Assembly: GCA_019828595.1 (NCBI GenBank)
Contig: JAHQRK010000002.1
Span: 558,001-622,000 of the forward strand
Direction: 5' to 3'
Origin: Aphanomyces cochlioides
Taxonomy: Eukaryota; Oomycota; Saprolegniomycetes; Saprolegniales; Verrucalvaceae
Length of the DNA stretch: 64,000 nt
Each line of letters starts with the position of its first letter. Within the stretch, counting starts at the first letter, position 1. Positions 42,223 through 53,395 of this stretch are shown here, in pieces. A program made the translations under genes and the position numbers. Below the pieces are notes generated by a model, which did no database searches, was not told where the DNA came from, and saw only the letters and a program-made list of their open reading frames with translations.

Positions 42223-43261
42223 GCTCAATAGTGTATCGATATCCGCCGATGATCGCCGCCCATTGCATCAACTTGCCACGCGTGTGTTCCGGCCATTCTT
42301 TGCCAGGCGCAAAGATGTGAATCAGGTTCTTGTGATCGCAGTACATCCTAAATCCTTCAGGTCGCATCAGTAGATAATTCAACTTCTCGCATGCACGCGC
42401 AATAGGATAGGCTTCCTTCTCAATCACTGACCATGACTTCTGGGCACCAGTAAACATTCCAGACTGACAAACAAGCATTTCGTGCGACTGTTCTTGGATC
42501 GGTAGTTTGTCGTCGAGTTTGTCCACCTGCGTAACAATAATAGACCATCCTTGATCGCTTGCGTCCGTGAACAGACACAGCGTGGCGTCAGCACGTGGGT
42601 GCGACAAGTCCACCGCCGTCCGCATCTTGGACTTCACAGCGTCAAATGCAGCTTTTTCTTCCTGAGTGAGCTCGATTTTGATGCCGCTCGCGATTCGCTT
42701 TTTCTTGGCCTTGCCTTCGAGCGCCTTGTTCAATGCTTGTTGGAGTGGCTCGACCGTCATTGCGTATTCCGTGATCGACTCTCTGATCCAGTTGACTGCG
42801 CAGATGAACTGTTGCAGGTCGCCAGCATTTGTCGGGTAGGGAATTGCACACAGCTGTTCGAGTCACGCGGGATCTTGCCGTACGCCGTCACCGCTGAGAA
42901 TGCGCCCACACCACTTGACTTCGCTTGTGAAAAGTACCGTCTTCGAGGGAGATAGCTTGAATCCATAGCGATCGACCAGGCCAAAGAATTCGCGTAGCAC
43001 TTGAGTGAATTCTTCAGGGTCTTTCGCATAAACTAGGATGTCATCAATCCATACAAGTAAGTGCTTCAACAGCAGAGAAGCATAACACTCCTCGCTCGTC
43101 GCTTGCACGTAGAGAGCAGAGTCCACATGACCTTGCATCACTCGATCCGGTGTGTAAACCCATCCATTCAGCATAAATGATAGCATTTCGCGACTGTCTT
43201 CGTGCAGCGGGAATTGCCAAAAGCACATCGGTAAATCGAACACTCCCATCGCTCGCATGCA
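42179..43261 (-). pseudogene. Gypsy-2 reverse transcriptase palm and RNase H
   Basis: Continues the gag-pro frame after TAA 43262-43264: GVFDLPMCFWQFPLHEDSRE, MQGHVDSALYVQ, active site LLVWIDDILVYA (WIDD instead of the usual YxDD form), LSPSKTVLFTSEVKWCGRIL. TGA 42863-42865 precedes LEQLCAIPYPTNAGDLQQF. RNase H: LCLFTDASDQGW, KEAYPIARACEKLNYLL, MYCDHKNLIHIF. Ends in LWADMMS and TGA 42179-42181, where other elements have Arg (LLSRWG type). Confidence 0.9.
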
Positions 43262-45990
43262 TTACAGGTGTTGAGTGATCGTCGCTTGAAATGGCATCGT
43301 TCCAGCCTTCGGCTCCGTCTTGCTGTTCACCACTCGGTAGTCGTTGGTCAACCTAAAATGCTTTAATACATCTTCGTCTGTCCATTTGTCGGCTGTCTTC
43401 AACGACTTGCGCCCGTCTGGCTTCATGACTGGATTCACTGGGCTACACCAAGCCGATTGTTGATTGCGCTTGATGACTCCAGCATCCACAAGCTCTTGTG
43501 CAAACAGGGTGAGGAAGCGCTCTTCTAGCGGGTTGTTCCTCCTTCCTTTGCATCTGTACGGCACGCATCCTTCTTTGGGAGTCACCCGCAAAGGCTTGAC
43601 CTTCGCCGGGGGATCCGACCCGTTGAACTTGAGTCGCCAGATGTCGAATTCCACTAGCACTTTCCACAACTTGACCGCATGTTGTTCGGGAAAGCCGTTC
43701 TTCACCGCGCCAGCCACAATACCTTGGAGCGCTTCTTGCAGCTCGTCCTTTGCAGTCGGTAGTGATAGCTGTGTTGAATAGATCTTCGTCGACTTGACTC
43801 TTCTGTTTTTCCTTGCGCGAGACACACGCGTACCGACGTCACGGTCAGTTGAACCGGACATACGCGTAGCGGCGTCGTCGCTTTCTTCGCAGCTGGTCGA
43901 CATCTGCGAACCCATGGGACCAGCGACAGACTCAGCGCCAAGATCGTCTCCATCCGCTTCTCGCTGCTGCTTGGCGACTTGCTCCAACCACCGATCGATG
44001 TCCAAGCCGATAGACTTGAGTGTTTCGTGTGAAGCCAGAAACTCGTCACCTTCATCAACGATGTAGCAGATCCGCCGTCCAGGAACCTTGACCGCACCAG
44101 CAGCTGTCTGTAGTCGTAGGTTAAGCTCAACATAGGACTTCGTTTCAAATGGCATGTCTTTGCAGGCTGTTCCATGAATCGGCTCAGCCAAATCGATTAC
44201 CTTCAAGCTCGGTCGTTCCTTCAGGAGTGCGTCGACCATCTTTCGTGGACTAATGTTTTGGTCCGCTCCTGTGTCTGGACAGTAAGGTACTTCGAGCGCA
44301 TCTTCTAATGTGATCCAGCGCTCTTCTTCCTTGCAGTCCTGCATTGCAGCGGCTCTTGCCTTTCGCCGAGCACGCCGCGCCGCCGGACCGTTCTTCTTCT
44401 TGTTTTTCTTGAACCGTTTGATCGCGTTCTTGCCTTTCCTATACCCTTTGTTCTGGGTGTTGGGACTGGCTTCCTTGCAGTCGGCTGCCTTGTGTCCCGG
44501 CTGTCGACACACAAAACACACGCGTTGTCCTTGCTGGTCGTAACTAGGCGCACCACTTCTCGCTTCTTGTTTCACTTCTCGTGCAGGACTTGAGCCTCGG
44601 CTCATCGCTTGGTTCTGATGTGTGTTTTCCAATACCTTCCGGTATTCTTCAGCGCGTTGCTTCTGTTCATGATTGAAACGGAACAAGTTGTCCGCTTTGA
44701 CTCTCGTACGATCGCTGCCTTCGCCGACCAAACCACGTTCTGTTCCCCAGCTACGCATCGTGGGCTTGTCAAAGTGAACCTTCACAGGCGAGTTCTTGCG
44801 CCGCTTGATGTCGCCATTCGTCCATCCCATCGGAGGACTTCGCTTTTTCTTCTCCTTCTCCATCTGTTCCTGTTGCTCAATGACTCGATCGGATGCTTCT
44901 ATTCGATCCATGTGTAGCTTGAGCAGCTTGGCGAATGCCGTGATCGAGTCGATCGGTTCCCGCTTGAGCTCAAATCGCAGCAGATTTGACAAACCAGGTG
45001 GATCAATGCGATAGACCACCGCCTTGAGGAACATCTTGAGGCTTCCTTTAACTTTCAGGTCCTGTCGCAAAGCATGCTTGTCAATAACATCGTTCACCTG
45101 CTTCATAAACTGTCCCAGGCGACTGGCCACCGAGCCTTGAGCCGGCATGCGCAGTCCCTTGCAATAGTTGTCCAGATCTGCTTCCGTAATTCCAAATGCA
45201 TGTGTTGGTGTGTTCAGGATCTCGTCGATTTTTCGCTTCAGGCCTTCTTCATCGACTTCTTCGAACCACACGCATTCGCACATCGCACGCAGTAGATCAG
45301 GATCACATGACTGCAGGTATCCCATCTTTCGGTCGAGTGCACGCGCTCAATGGTGTTTGGCGAGCTCGTCGAGCTGTTGTTCGTATTCCCGTCGCACTTT
45401 TTTCCACTCTACAAGGAATTCACGGTCGAAGTCGGTAATCCGCGGATGCTTGATGTTTGAGACAATGACCGCTGTGTTCTGTTGTTCCTCTCGGATTTGT
45501 CGCGCCAGCCGATTCGCCGCCTTTTTGTCGTTGCGCTTCTTTTCGGCTTTGATCGCCTGTCTTTTCCTTTCTTTGCGCATCGCTTTGTCTCTTTCCTGCT
45601 CTTCTTCGCTGAGTTGACTGTTTGTCGACACGTCTGAGCCTTCAGGGGTTCGTAGCCTGGCGCGCGGTGTTTCTCTTCCTCGCGCTCTCGTCGAATCCGA
45701 TTCCTCTCTCGTTCTTCCAGCAGCTTCTTGGTCTTCTCGTCAAGTTCTTCTTCTTGGTTGTCTTCATCTTGCCACACTTGACCGAGTCAGTCTCGCTCAT
45801 ACTGCTTTCCATCTACCCAGAAGACTTCCTCATCCGGACCGTCATCACCCCTCGGCGAGCCAGTCCAAGATGTGTTCATCTCGGGTAAAATTTCCAATAG
45901 TGGCTCTCCTTCAACGGGGCTTGCCTCTGGCATATCCGTATCCGGAGGGTCGGTACTTGTGGGCCCTGTATCCGGACGGTCGTCCTGCAC
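43262..45990 (-). pseudogene. Gypsy-2 Gag, protease and RT N-terminus
   Basis: Starts near 45990 without a clear ATG; very acidic then Lys/Arg-rich coiled N-terminus. TGA 45787-45789 and TGA 45347-45349 (both read as Arg if CGA) and a frameshift near 45670 interrupt it. From 45325 the frame is open for 687 residues: Gag core, CCHC knuckle CFVCRQPGHKAADC (residues 270-283), basic stretch, protease active site CPDTGADQNISP (DTG 351-353), and RT entry (QSAWCSPVNPVMKPDG, LTNDYRVVNSKTEP), ending TAA 43262-43264. Confidence 0.88.
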
Positions 45991-46003
45991 AGGCTGAATG
46001 AAT

Positions 46004-46950
46004 GAATGAATTTACGGTTACGCGTAGCTCTATCCGGCAGAGCAGAAGAGTCCTGCACTATACAAGCCTAGGACGAGTTCGCATCCGTGGAACGTGTTCG
46101 TTGTCTTTGCGGCGGTGCGGCGGTGGCGGGCAGTGCTCGAAGATGAGGTTCGTCAAGGTGCGCCATCTTTCTTTATCATTGGCATATCGGCGTAGGTTGG
46201 TTATGTCTTCTGCTGTGCGGACGCGAAGGAAGTGTTGCAGAGGGCGAAGGTCTCTGTCAAGGGTAATGGGCAGAGTGATGGGTGGGCCGCCGCGCCACTT
46301 GGGTATGTTTTTCGCAGTGAAGTAGTTGAGCATGTGTACGTTTGCGGGGATGCCAGTTGGCCGTCTCAGGATGTGCCCGAATAGCCTCCAGCGTGCACGA
46401 ATAAGTGTGTATCGTAGGTGCTCACAGTCGCATCGTTTATAAAGGGCCACGTTGGAAATGTGGTTTGGATAGAAGATTCCAAGAAGGGCGCGTAGTTGTC
46501 GGCGGTGGAAGCTTTCCAGAGTAAGTAGTTGCGATTGTGTGAGAGCCCAAGTCCCGCAATTGTAGGTGAGGACAGGGAGAACGTAGCAATTGTACAGGCG
46601 GAGTCGTATCGTCTCGGCGATCATGTCGCGGCGGAACCATAGTCTCCACATACGGTGGAAAGCTGAACGTGCTAGAGTGAATCGACGTTTAAGATCGTTC
46701 GAGTCATCTAGAAGACTGCCAAGTTTTTTACAATTGCGCCAAGTTGTCACATCAGTGGTGTCCGTGGGTGTCAGGGGCTGGCGTTGGAGAGTTGTGCATT
46801 CCGTCTTGTCTATATTCATCTGGAGTGACCATGTGCGGAGTATGGGTGGGGCGTGTTGTATAATGAGCTCCAGCCCTGCCCAGGCTCTGCGTCTGGATGA
46901 TCCATATCCGGTACGCGTTGTGATCACGTACACACAACTAAAGTTAACTT
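46004..46950 (-). pseudogene. 5'-truncated LINE fragment (RT C-terminal part)
   Basis: Minus-strand frame with the post-active-site part of a non-LTR reverse transcriptase: LQMNIDKTECTTLQRQ, WRNCKKLGSLLDDSNDLKRR, LYNCYVLPVLTYNCGTWALT, LESFHRRQLRALLGIFYPNH. The active-site motif is upstream and absent. It ends in a simple-repeat tail (ATTC)4 near 46004-46019, common at LINE 3' ends. It lies between the 5' LTR and gag of Gypsy-2, so it inserted into that element or was copied with it. Confidence 0.82.
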
Positions 46951-47271
46951 TGTAGTATGTCCGCAAAGCCACCGCCGCAAAAACAACCAAATGGGGGAGT
47001 GCCGCCTCCCGTGAACACGCAATTGATTGACTTGGGCAGTAGGCCGCAGATAATGAACTAACTAATTGACTTCAATCTTCACTTGATCGTCGTTTCCTTC
47101 TATCTTGAGCGCGTCGGTTCAACGGTGACCCTTCATCTTGAAACCGGCGGCTCTTCATCTTGAAACTCATTCGTCCTTCAACTGCGGTTCACGATCGGCA
47201 GCACCGGCTGTCACGAGGACAAGCCAATAATGCGGCTGGACATAGCTTAACTACGTCACAGCACACATCAC
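46951..47271 (-). repeat. 5' LTR of Gypsy-2
   Basis: 321 bp; same as 40042-40340 plus a 22-bp duplication (CTCTTCATCTTGAAAC repeated around 47145-47167) and two CpG transitions. Next to its inner edge no TGG-type primer site is seen; LINE-derived sequence follows almost at once. Confidence 0.95.
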
Positions 47272-47275
47272 TTCT

Positions 47276-47946
47276 ACACGAATAATTGTTTGTCCACAAC
47301 AGGAAAATCATAACTAGCGCCACCGATGTAATGTACTGATGTATGCAAGTGAAGCGCGGTATCCCCTTTACCACGAAGGTTTAGCTTTGTGAGGGTTTTG
47401 TCGCTCATCATTATATTCCTGACAGAAAGTATGTGGAAGTATGTCGAAGTCAAGGTTTATGAGTCTTTATGAACAAACCGACTCAGAAGCACTGTCCATG
47501 TTGCAAGACCTCTGGTGCCACAATAAAATTCCGTTATCATGATTGACGTGTGAGTTTTGCTCTCGGAAGACTATGCATCGAGATACTGCCTCCTATTTTC
47601 ATCTAGCCATGGAGGCGGATAAACCCAGCGAGTTGTGTTTAGTCTCTGCCTGATTGTCTGCACCAACTGAGAAATTTTCAGGTTCCATTACCCCTTGCAG
47701 ATGATGCCAATACCAAACTTATGGTGCTTCCATGGAAAATCCCGGTGTGATCGAAATTCCATCGAGGTATCATAAATTTTTACGAAGTAGCGATGAGAAA
47801 ATTGATGAACCACCAATGATTCCAAAATGTTATTTCTTTATCCGGAGTATCACGTCCCACATCATCAAAACCATTTCATTGGTTGAAAAATAGTGTTCTC
47901 AAAAGACTCATTTTGGAATTGCAAAAGCGCGCGAGGATCCGGTGAA
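47276..47946. other. upstream region of the Crinkler-like gene
   Basis: AT-rich, no ORF of note; presumed promoter side. Confidence 0.4.
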
Positions 47947-49308
47947 ATGACGACTGCTTCCCGTCCCGCCTGGTACGTTCTGCTTGATGAGCGCGGTCTA
48001 CCATACAAGAAAACTCGTCGAACTTCTGTTATTGTCCCTGTGCCGTGTACAACTGAAAACTTCACGATTGCTGTGAAAGAGAAAAATTCAAACGCCCTAC
48101 TCCAAGTTGACATCAATCAGCTCTGCGTCTACACAGACCGCGCGAGCCGCGACAGCGAGCTATTGGACGATGATGCAGACATCAGTCCATTCGGCTTGTC
48201 AAAGGAAGATCCACTCGTTGTAATCGTTCCCGATCTAGACGAGCCACCTCCCAAACGGCGTCACCCAGAAATTCCCCTGGATGTGCCGCCAAAACACTCT
48301 TTAGAGCAATTGAAAGCGAGTTGCACTAGAACTGGCGATTTGCCCCGCGAAGGGGATTTCTTGCGCTTGTTCGACTGGACGACTGAAGACTGCGGAAAAA
48401 CAGTCGACATCTCGATGATCCACGAGATCACCAACTTCACGGGTTCGATGTTCTACGTCCGCAAAGAGATTCTGTGTGTGTTGTTGAGCTTTAAAGCTAC
48501 ACATCAAGAGGAGTATGAGACGGGAGAAATTGGAAACGGGCAGTTCATCCTTATGGGAAGTCCAGGGGTTGGCAAAAGTTGTATCTTGGCTTTGATCAGT
48601 TTCTTCATTGCCGTCGTCAAACAGCGTCCTGTCTTATTGCACCGTCATGTACAAGGCCGTCGTAGCAATATTACTCTGTTCTTACACGAAGGCAAATACT
48701 ACAAATGGGAAGACAATGGCCCGACTCCTTTCCTTCTTCGAATACAAAGAAGTCGCGGCTGTCGTTGAAGGCACTATGCCCGATACTGATCCCGAATATA
48801 CAAACAAGAACCGTCTGGCGAAAGCTTTTATACCCGCCGCACTCGATGACCAACACTTTCGAATGGTTAAGAAATTTCAACATGCTTTTTCCAGGATAAA
48901 CAAACTCCGCGACCGATATGGCAACAAGTCATTTCTGGGACAAGGCCATCTATTCGAGTTAGTATGGAAGACTCGAATGGAACCCGCTGAACTGCACGCG
49001 TGCACTGCGACCGCTTCAAAATGCTCTTGATGCCAATGTCAAAATTGTCCATGGATTTGCAGTTCATCAATTTTTGCGAAGTCTGGACCACCGCTTTGAC
49101 AACTTTGTCCACTTCCAGTTTTATCGACTTCAGAATGGGGACGATTTTGATGAAGCAACCCTGCCGAAGATCTTCACCGCACTTTTTCAGCAAGACACAC
49201 GCATACCGTATGACACGTCAGCTCCTGCTGAACGCTGCCTTTGCCATGACTCCACGTCGGACCCGCCGCAATCATGAAAGAAAGCTGAAGTTGGCGCTCT
49301 ACGCTTAA
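47947..49308 (+). pseudogene. Crinkler (CRN)-like effector-family gene, frameshifted
   Basis: ATG 47947 (MTTASRPAWYVLLDERGLPY) opens a ubiquitin-like N-terminal domain of about 95 residues with the CRN-type phrases IAVKEKNSNALLQVDINQL and DPLVVIVP, a Pro/Lys/Arg-rich linker (PPPKRRHPEIPLD), then a P-loop NTPase region with GSPGVGKS near residue 204-211 and RPVLLHRHVQG. The frame breaks near 48715; the continuation to 49030 (FRMVKKFQHAFSRINKLRD) and then 49074-49277 is in other frames. CRN proteins enter host cells or act within the cell, depending on lineage; no secretion signal is evident before the domain. As read, the product would be truncated after the P-loop region. Confidence 0.75.
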
Positions 49309-49501
49309 GAAACTGGTGATAACTAAGTCAAGTCAACTCACTTGCACCCGCCCGATAGAAGTCGGGTCGAAGGCACAAGTAGACTACCTTACTACAAGCA
49401 TTCGTCATCCAACCAGAATATACCCATCAGGTTCAACGTGTAAGTTTTACTCTTATTCTCTTATGTAGTCATACAATTGCTCACCTCTACACAAAAATGT
49501 A
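49309..49501. other. short spacer
   Basis: Nothing seen. Ends in the TA target of the next element. Confidence 0.4.
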
Positions 49502-51389
49502 CTACTCCGTTCCGAAAAGATTGCGGCATGCTGATATTTGGACAAAATTATATTGAAATTTGTATACTGAGGTGCTTCGTTGAATGACTTGGTGTTTGTA
49601 TAGTTACTCTGATATTCTATATCGGACACAAATGTATATCGCAAATGAACCCTATTTCATTATATATACTGTTATAAGAAAAATCATATTTGAATTGAAT
49701 CTTCAAGTCGTCTTTCTTGGTCGATTCGTGCAGCCATGGCAGCCAAAGCGTTCTCATAACAATCATCGTTGCAGACAAGATTGAATGATGTAAAGTCTTG
49801 GATAGTTTTATCTTTCTTCATGTGTGGAAGCTTGTAAGAGTTGCTTCCACCCATTGAAATTGATTGCTCCATAACCTTTTGAAGCGTCAAAAATGTCTTC
49901 GACAGTGTGTCCACTGGAAGCTCAGAAAACGCAGAAAGTACAGCATCAATCATCTCATCGATTGTTCGAGTTGATTTTTGATGCTGCAAAGATTGAATAG
50001 CGTTAAAAATCCTAAATCTAAAACATTGTAGTCTGGACTATTTGGGGGCTGGTTTTTTACTTCAAATGAGAAGCCACTCGTGTCCATGTGTGATGACACG
50101 AAATTTGACGTAACTTTTTTGTAGGGACTTGCATTGTCTTGTTGAATACAAACACCTTGTTGGAGCTGTGCCTTTGGCATTTTCTTCAAAATCGCTGGAA
50201 TCACATTTTTCAGCATTTTTTCTTGGTAAACATCTCCGTCCACATTCACGGGCTTGGTTTCGAGCGTCCCCTTGGGTCGATTCTTGCTCCCACGTTTAGC
50301 CTCTTCTTGCGTCACGAAAGGCCATACGCCCAGTTTGCCGTCGAACATCTTCTTCGCCGAATAATCGTAGCGGGGTCGTGCGACGGCAACCAGGAACATG
50401 ACCTTCGTGATGTGGGCTTTGGACTTGGCAGATCGCTTGGCCATGATTTCGTCGTCAAACACGTAGTAGGTGTTTTTGTTCTTAGTCAGAAAGAACCATT
50501 TCTCGTCCACATGGACCATATTGTACATACCAGAGAAGACTTGGGTACCACAGGGTCCAGAACGAAGGAAAGACATCGCATAATCGAGACGAAGCTGCAT
50601 GTTGTCGTCGGTTAAGCTAGGCTTAAGCCAGTTTGACTTCAAGCTGAAGCTCTTTTCGCCCTGTTTGAATCGCTGTAAAGTTGTCATTGGGATGCCGGTT
50701 TTCATTGCAAGTGTGCGCATTGTTTGGCGCTCTTCATGCGCGACACTACGGATGGCAGACTCTATGTCCGCACGACTTCTCATTGATTTTCGTCCCGAAT
50801 TTTCCTAGATAAGTATACCTGTTAAATATTATATTTTCCGAGTCTTATAAAATGAGTCTCCCAAATTCTATACCTTTGATCCGTGCCGTCGCCTTGTTGT
50901 CGCGTTTGCATGCCACGCTGCCAAATTCTTGCGATAGTGTCACGGTCACGTTGATACTGGGCCGCCAGCGCTGCAATTGAGCCTAGTGGCAGCATACCAT
51001 TTGTGCTGAGCTCGAGCAAGCGCTCAAAAATTGCCTGACGCTCGCTGTCTCGCAGATTCGGACGCCGCTTCGTGGTGCCTTGGGTGTCTTCATCCCGCGA
51101 GAGCACACACGGGGAGTTGTTCTTGCCTTGTGCTGACATCAGTATCGTTGGTGTGGGGTGAAAAGTGAAAATGAGGTCTCACCGGAGGGTTTTGTGCTTG
51201 CCTGTGACAATTGAGCCACTCTCGGGTCGATTTTCTCGACAACCACCGAACGAATTTTCGCCCTTAAGGTATCCAATCAACGAGCGAGAAACGTTCTCTT
51301 CATTAATCCAATCAGATTCCACTAAAGGTGAAATTTGGGGAAATCCCGCCAATTAGACCACACATGCCGCAATTTTCGGAACAGAGTAG
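49502..51389 (-). mobile_element. 1888-bp mariner-like element (copy 1)
   Basis: TA at 49500-49501 and 51390-51391. Inverted ends CTACTCCGTTCCGAAAAGAT and CTACTCTGTTCCGAAAAT, both followed by TGCGGCATG. Contains one minus-strand transposase gene. Confidence 0.93.
49684..51139 (-). pseudogene. plant-type mariner transposase with intron, copy 1
   Basis: ATG 51137-51139. Exon 1 to 50874 has an N-terminal helix-turn-helix (SERQAIFERLLELSTNGMLP); intron 50819-50873 (55 bp, AG/GTATAG...TTAACAG); exon 2 begins in phase, then a one-base shift near 50795 leads to the main frame: second helix-turn-helix (RTLAMKTGIPMTTLQRFK), HVDEKWFFLTKNK (first Asp), IQQDNASPYKK (second Asp), NSPDYNVLDLGF (third Asp). 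39 residues separate the last two Asp. One T lost from a T-run near 50005-50009 shifts the C-terminus into another frame (HQKSTRTIDEMIDAVLSAF). Confidence 0.9.
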
Positions 51390-51391
51390 TA

Positions 51392-51798
51392 CTGATCTAA
51401 GGGAATTCTAATAGGTTTTTCTAAGTTTAACGTATTCTGACATCTAATAGACGGTCTGAACAGCTTTACGCTATAAAATTTGACATTATATTATAATATA
51501 TCGGGTTGCTTATTGCAAGGGAATACTGTAAGTTATTACGGGGTTTCAGTCTTGAAAAAGAAGTAAAGAAAGAAGAACTTTCTCGGCGAATTACCATAAT
51601 GTGAGTTTTATCCAATCGAATCGGATGCTTCTATTTGAAGTTTGAGTGCCCCCCCCCTTCAGAGCAAGAGGAAAACCTCGGAGATTCGATAGAGTTGGAC
51701 ATTGGGAGAGAAAACTGACTTTGCTTTGGAGCTCGAATGGTCCAGCATTCCGAGCGCCAGATCTTGATCAAGCAGCTTAATGGCTAATTGCTGTAGCC
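51392..51798. other. AT-rich spacer
   Basis: No gene; contains a run of nine C residues near 51650. Confidence 0.4.
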
Positions 51799-52440
51799 TT
51801 GGCATCAAACGTCATCGACGTCAATCGAACAAAACTGACTGATCTGGGGTATACCATTATCGCGCGGAATTTGGGGCACGTGCACTCCGAAATAGACCCT
51901 ATCTGTGGAAGTATGATTCTTGATCCTCAGCAGCTTATTCGTATTTACCATTCATTATTTCCAACCGCTATGTGCATCCTCGAGTGCCTGCTCCAAAGAA
52001 TACTCTACCTTTTGTCTAAACGGTTCCGCCAAGAAGCGAGAATGGACAAGTCTAGCTTCAATCATCTGGTCGAACATATCAAAGGGAACTGTATTTTTGC
52101 GTATCGGTCAAATGCCCCCAAACTCCAAATTTATGGTGTTTGCGCAAAGCTTGGTCGTTTTAGAACTGGAGCCTCTGTAGGGATTCTCTCTCGATATTTT
52201 TGAGTTTCTGTGGGAACCATTGCTTATTGTAAGCGATGTGTTATGGCTATCATGGAACTCGTGAAAAAGGTTGTTTTCTGGCCACCGTCTTACGCAAGAC
52301 GATTGATATCTTGTCGCATTGAAATGGAACATGCTTTTAAAGGGTGCATCGGTTTTTTGGATGGCACATTGTTTCCAGTGCTTGTAAAACCCTCGGTCAA
52401 TGGCAAAGACTACAGAGAAGTAGGGCAAAACCCGGATTGA
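51799..52440 (+). pseudogene. PIF/Harbinger transposase N-terminal fragment
   Basis: Frame with FRQEARMDKSSFNHLVEHIK, AKLGRFRTGASVGILSRYF, then in-frame TGA 52201-52203, VSVGTIAYCKRCVMAIMELV and CIGFLDGTLFPVLVKP (first catalytic Asp), ending TGA 52438-52440. The remaining catalytic part is gone. Different from the Harbinger copy at 29968-31165. Confidence 0.75.
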
Positions 52441-52532
52441 ACAATACAGTACTTGTATTGGTTTTTGTATGAAGACGATAACACATGACAAATATTTTTC
52501 TGTGACTTTGTCGAGAAAACACCTGTAAATAT

Positions 52533-52842
52533 TAATATTTTTTATAATGTTGTGGGGGTGTAACGTGACAACTCCATGGCGCAAATCTCGACGAAAGTCC
52601 TTATCAGCAAAATCTGATGTGTCCATCGTGTTGAGGAGGAGGGTTTAAAATCCCCGGGAACCTCCTAACGAACCCATCACCCAAAATAAAGTCGGAAACA
52701 GTCAATTACACCTTATACACTATGGGAATTGCCTACTTGACTGCCTTCGCGATAATTTCTTCATCAAACTGATTCTACACTTTTATGGCCCTGTTTGGGG
52801 GTTGGATGGCCCGTTAATTGGCGCAAGACGCTTTTCGTGAAA
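52533..52842. repeat. R3 direct repeat, copy A (310 bp)
   Basis: Identical to 55301-55606 except for one extra A (about 52591) and AAA (about 52653). From TAATATTTTTTATAATGTTG to GCTTTTCGTGAAA. Neither copy has recognisable coding function. Confidence 0.95.
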
Positions 52843-53222
52843 CGGCCAATTTGTGATATTGCACCAACTATAGCGCCAATGGCCTATTCAAACATATTTT
52901 CTTCATAATTAATATATTTGTTATTCAGGGTATTTCATGTCAGAGTATTTTTGGATGTGGGGTTTGTTTTCTGAACACACCGCTATAACATGCCAAATAT
53001 GGTAATATCCGGTGGGGTTTCAACTTTTACGGGACAACAGCTCATCAAATAGGCTGGGTGAATGAAATAAGCACACATAAGAAGCTAGATTCCACTCTTC
53101 ATCATTTATTGCATTCTTCTAAGCGATGTGGTCTCCCAACGTGGTCAAGAGTTGTTGCTCTATACAATGAACAAACCAAAGAAGAACTCTCGCGTTTGTG
53201 AATACTACACCTTTTTGCGTTG
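52843..53222. other. AT-rich, nothing recognised
   Basis: No gene or repeat seen. Confidence 0.4.
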
Positions 53223-53395
53223 AAGTTAGGTCATGTTTCGATTGATTTAATTTGTTCAAAAGAATTTAAGGTCAATGACATTTCAATAAACACAACTGCA
53301 CTTCAATTAAGTTTCATTTCTCCATCAACTGGATTTATAAAAAGTCAATTTCATTTAGAAACAGTCCACGCCATCCATGGAAAGACAATATCACT
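53223..53395 (+). repeat. inverted repeat IR, left arm
   Basis: About 173 bp, roughly 95 percent identical to the reverse complement of 54621-54796. Both arms keep an open frame (IDLICSKEFKVNDISINTTA, then QFHLETVHAIHGK), suggesting a fragment of one unknown coding sequence duplicated in inverted orientation. Confidence 0.85.

Larger units (their letters stand above)
40042..47271 (-). mobile_element. Gypsy-2: chromodomain Ty3/Gypsy retrotransposon with both LTRs
   Basis: Minus-strand element flanked by TTCT at 40038-40041 and 47272-47275. LTRs 40042-40340 and 46951-47271, purine tract next to the left LTR, one long gag-protease-RT-RNase H-integrase-chromodomain frame broken by TGA at 45787, 45347, 42863, 42179 and 40831 and TAA at 43262 (left coordinates), one frameshift near 45670 and a 61-bp duplication. 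A LINE fragment occupies its leader. Confidence 0.92.
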
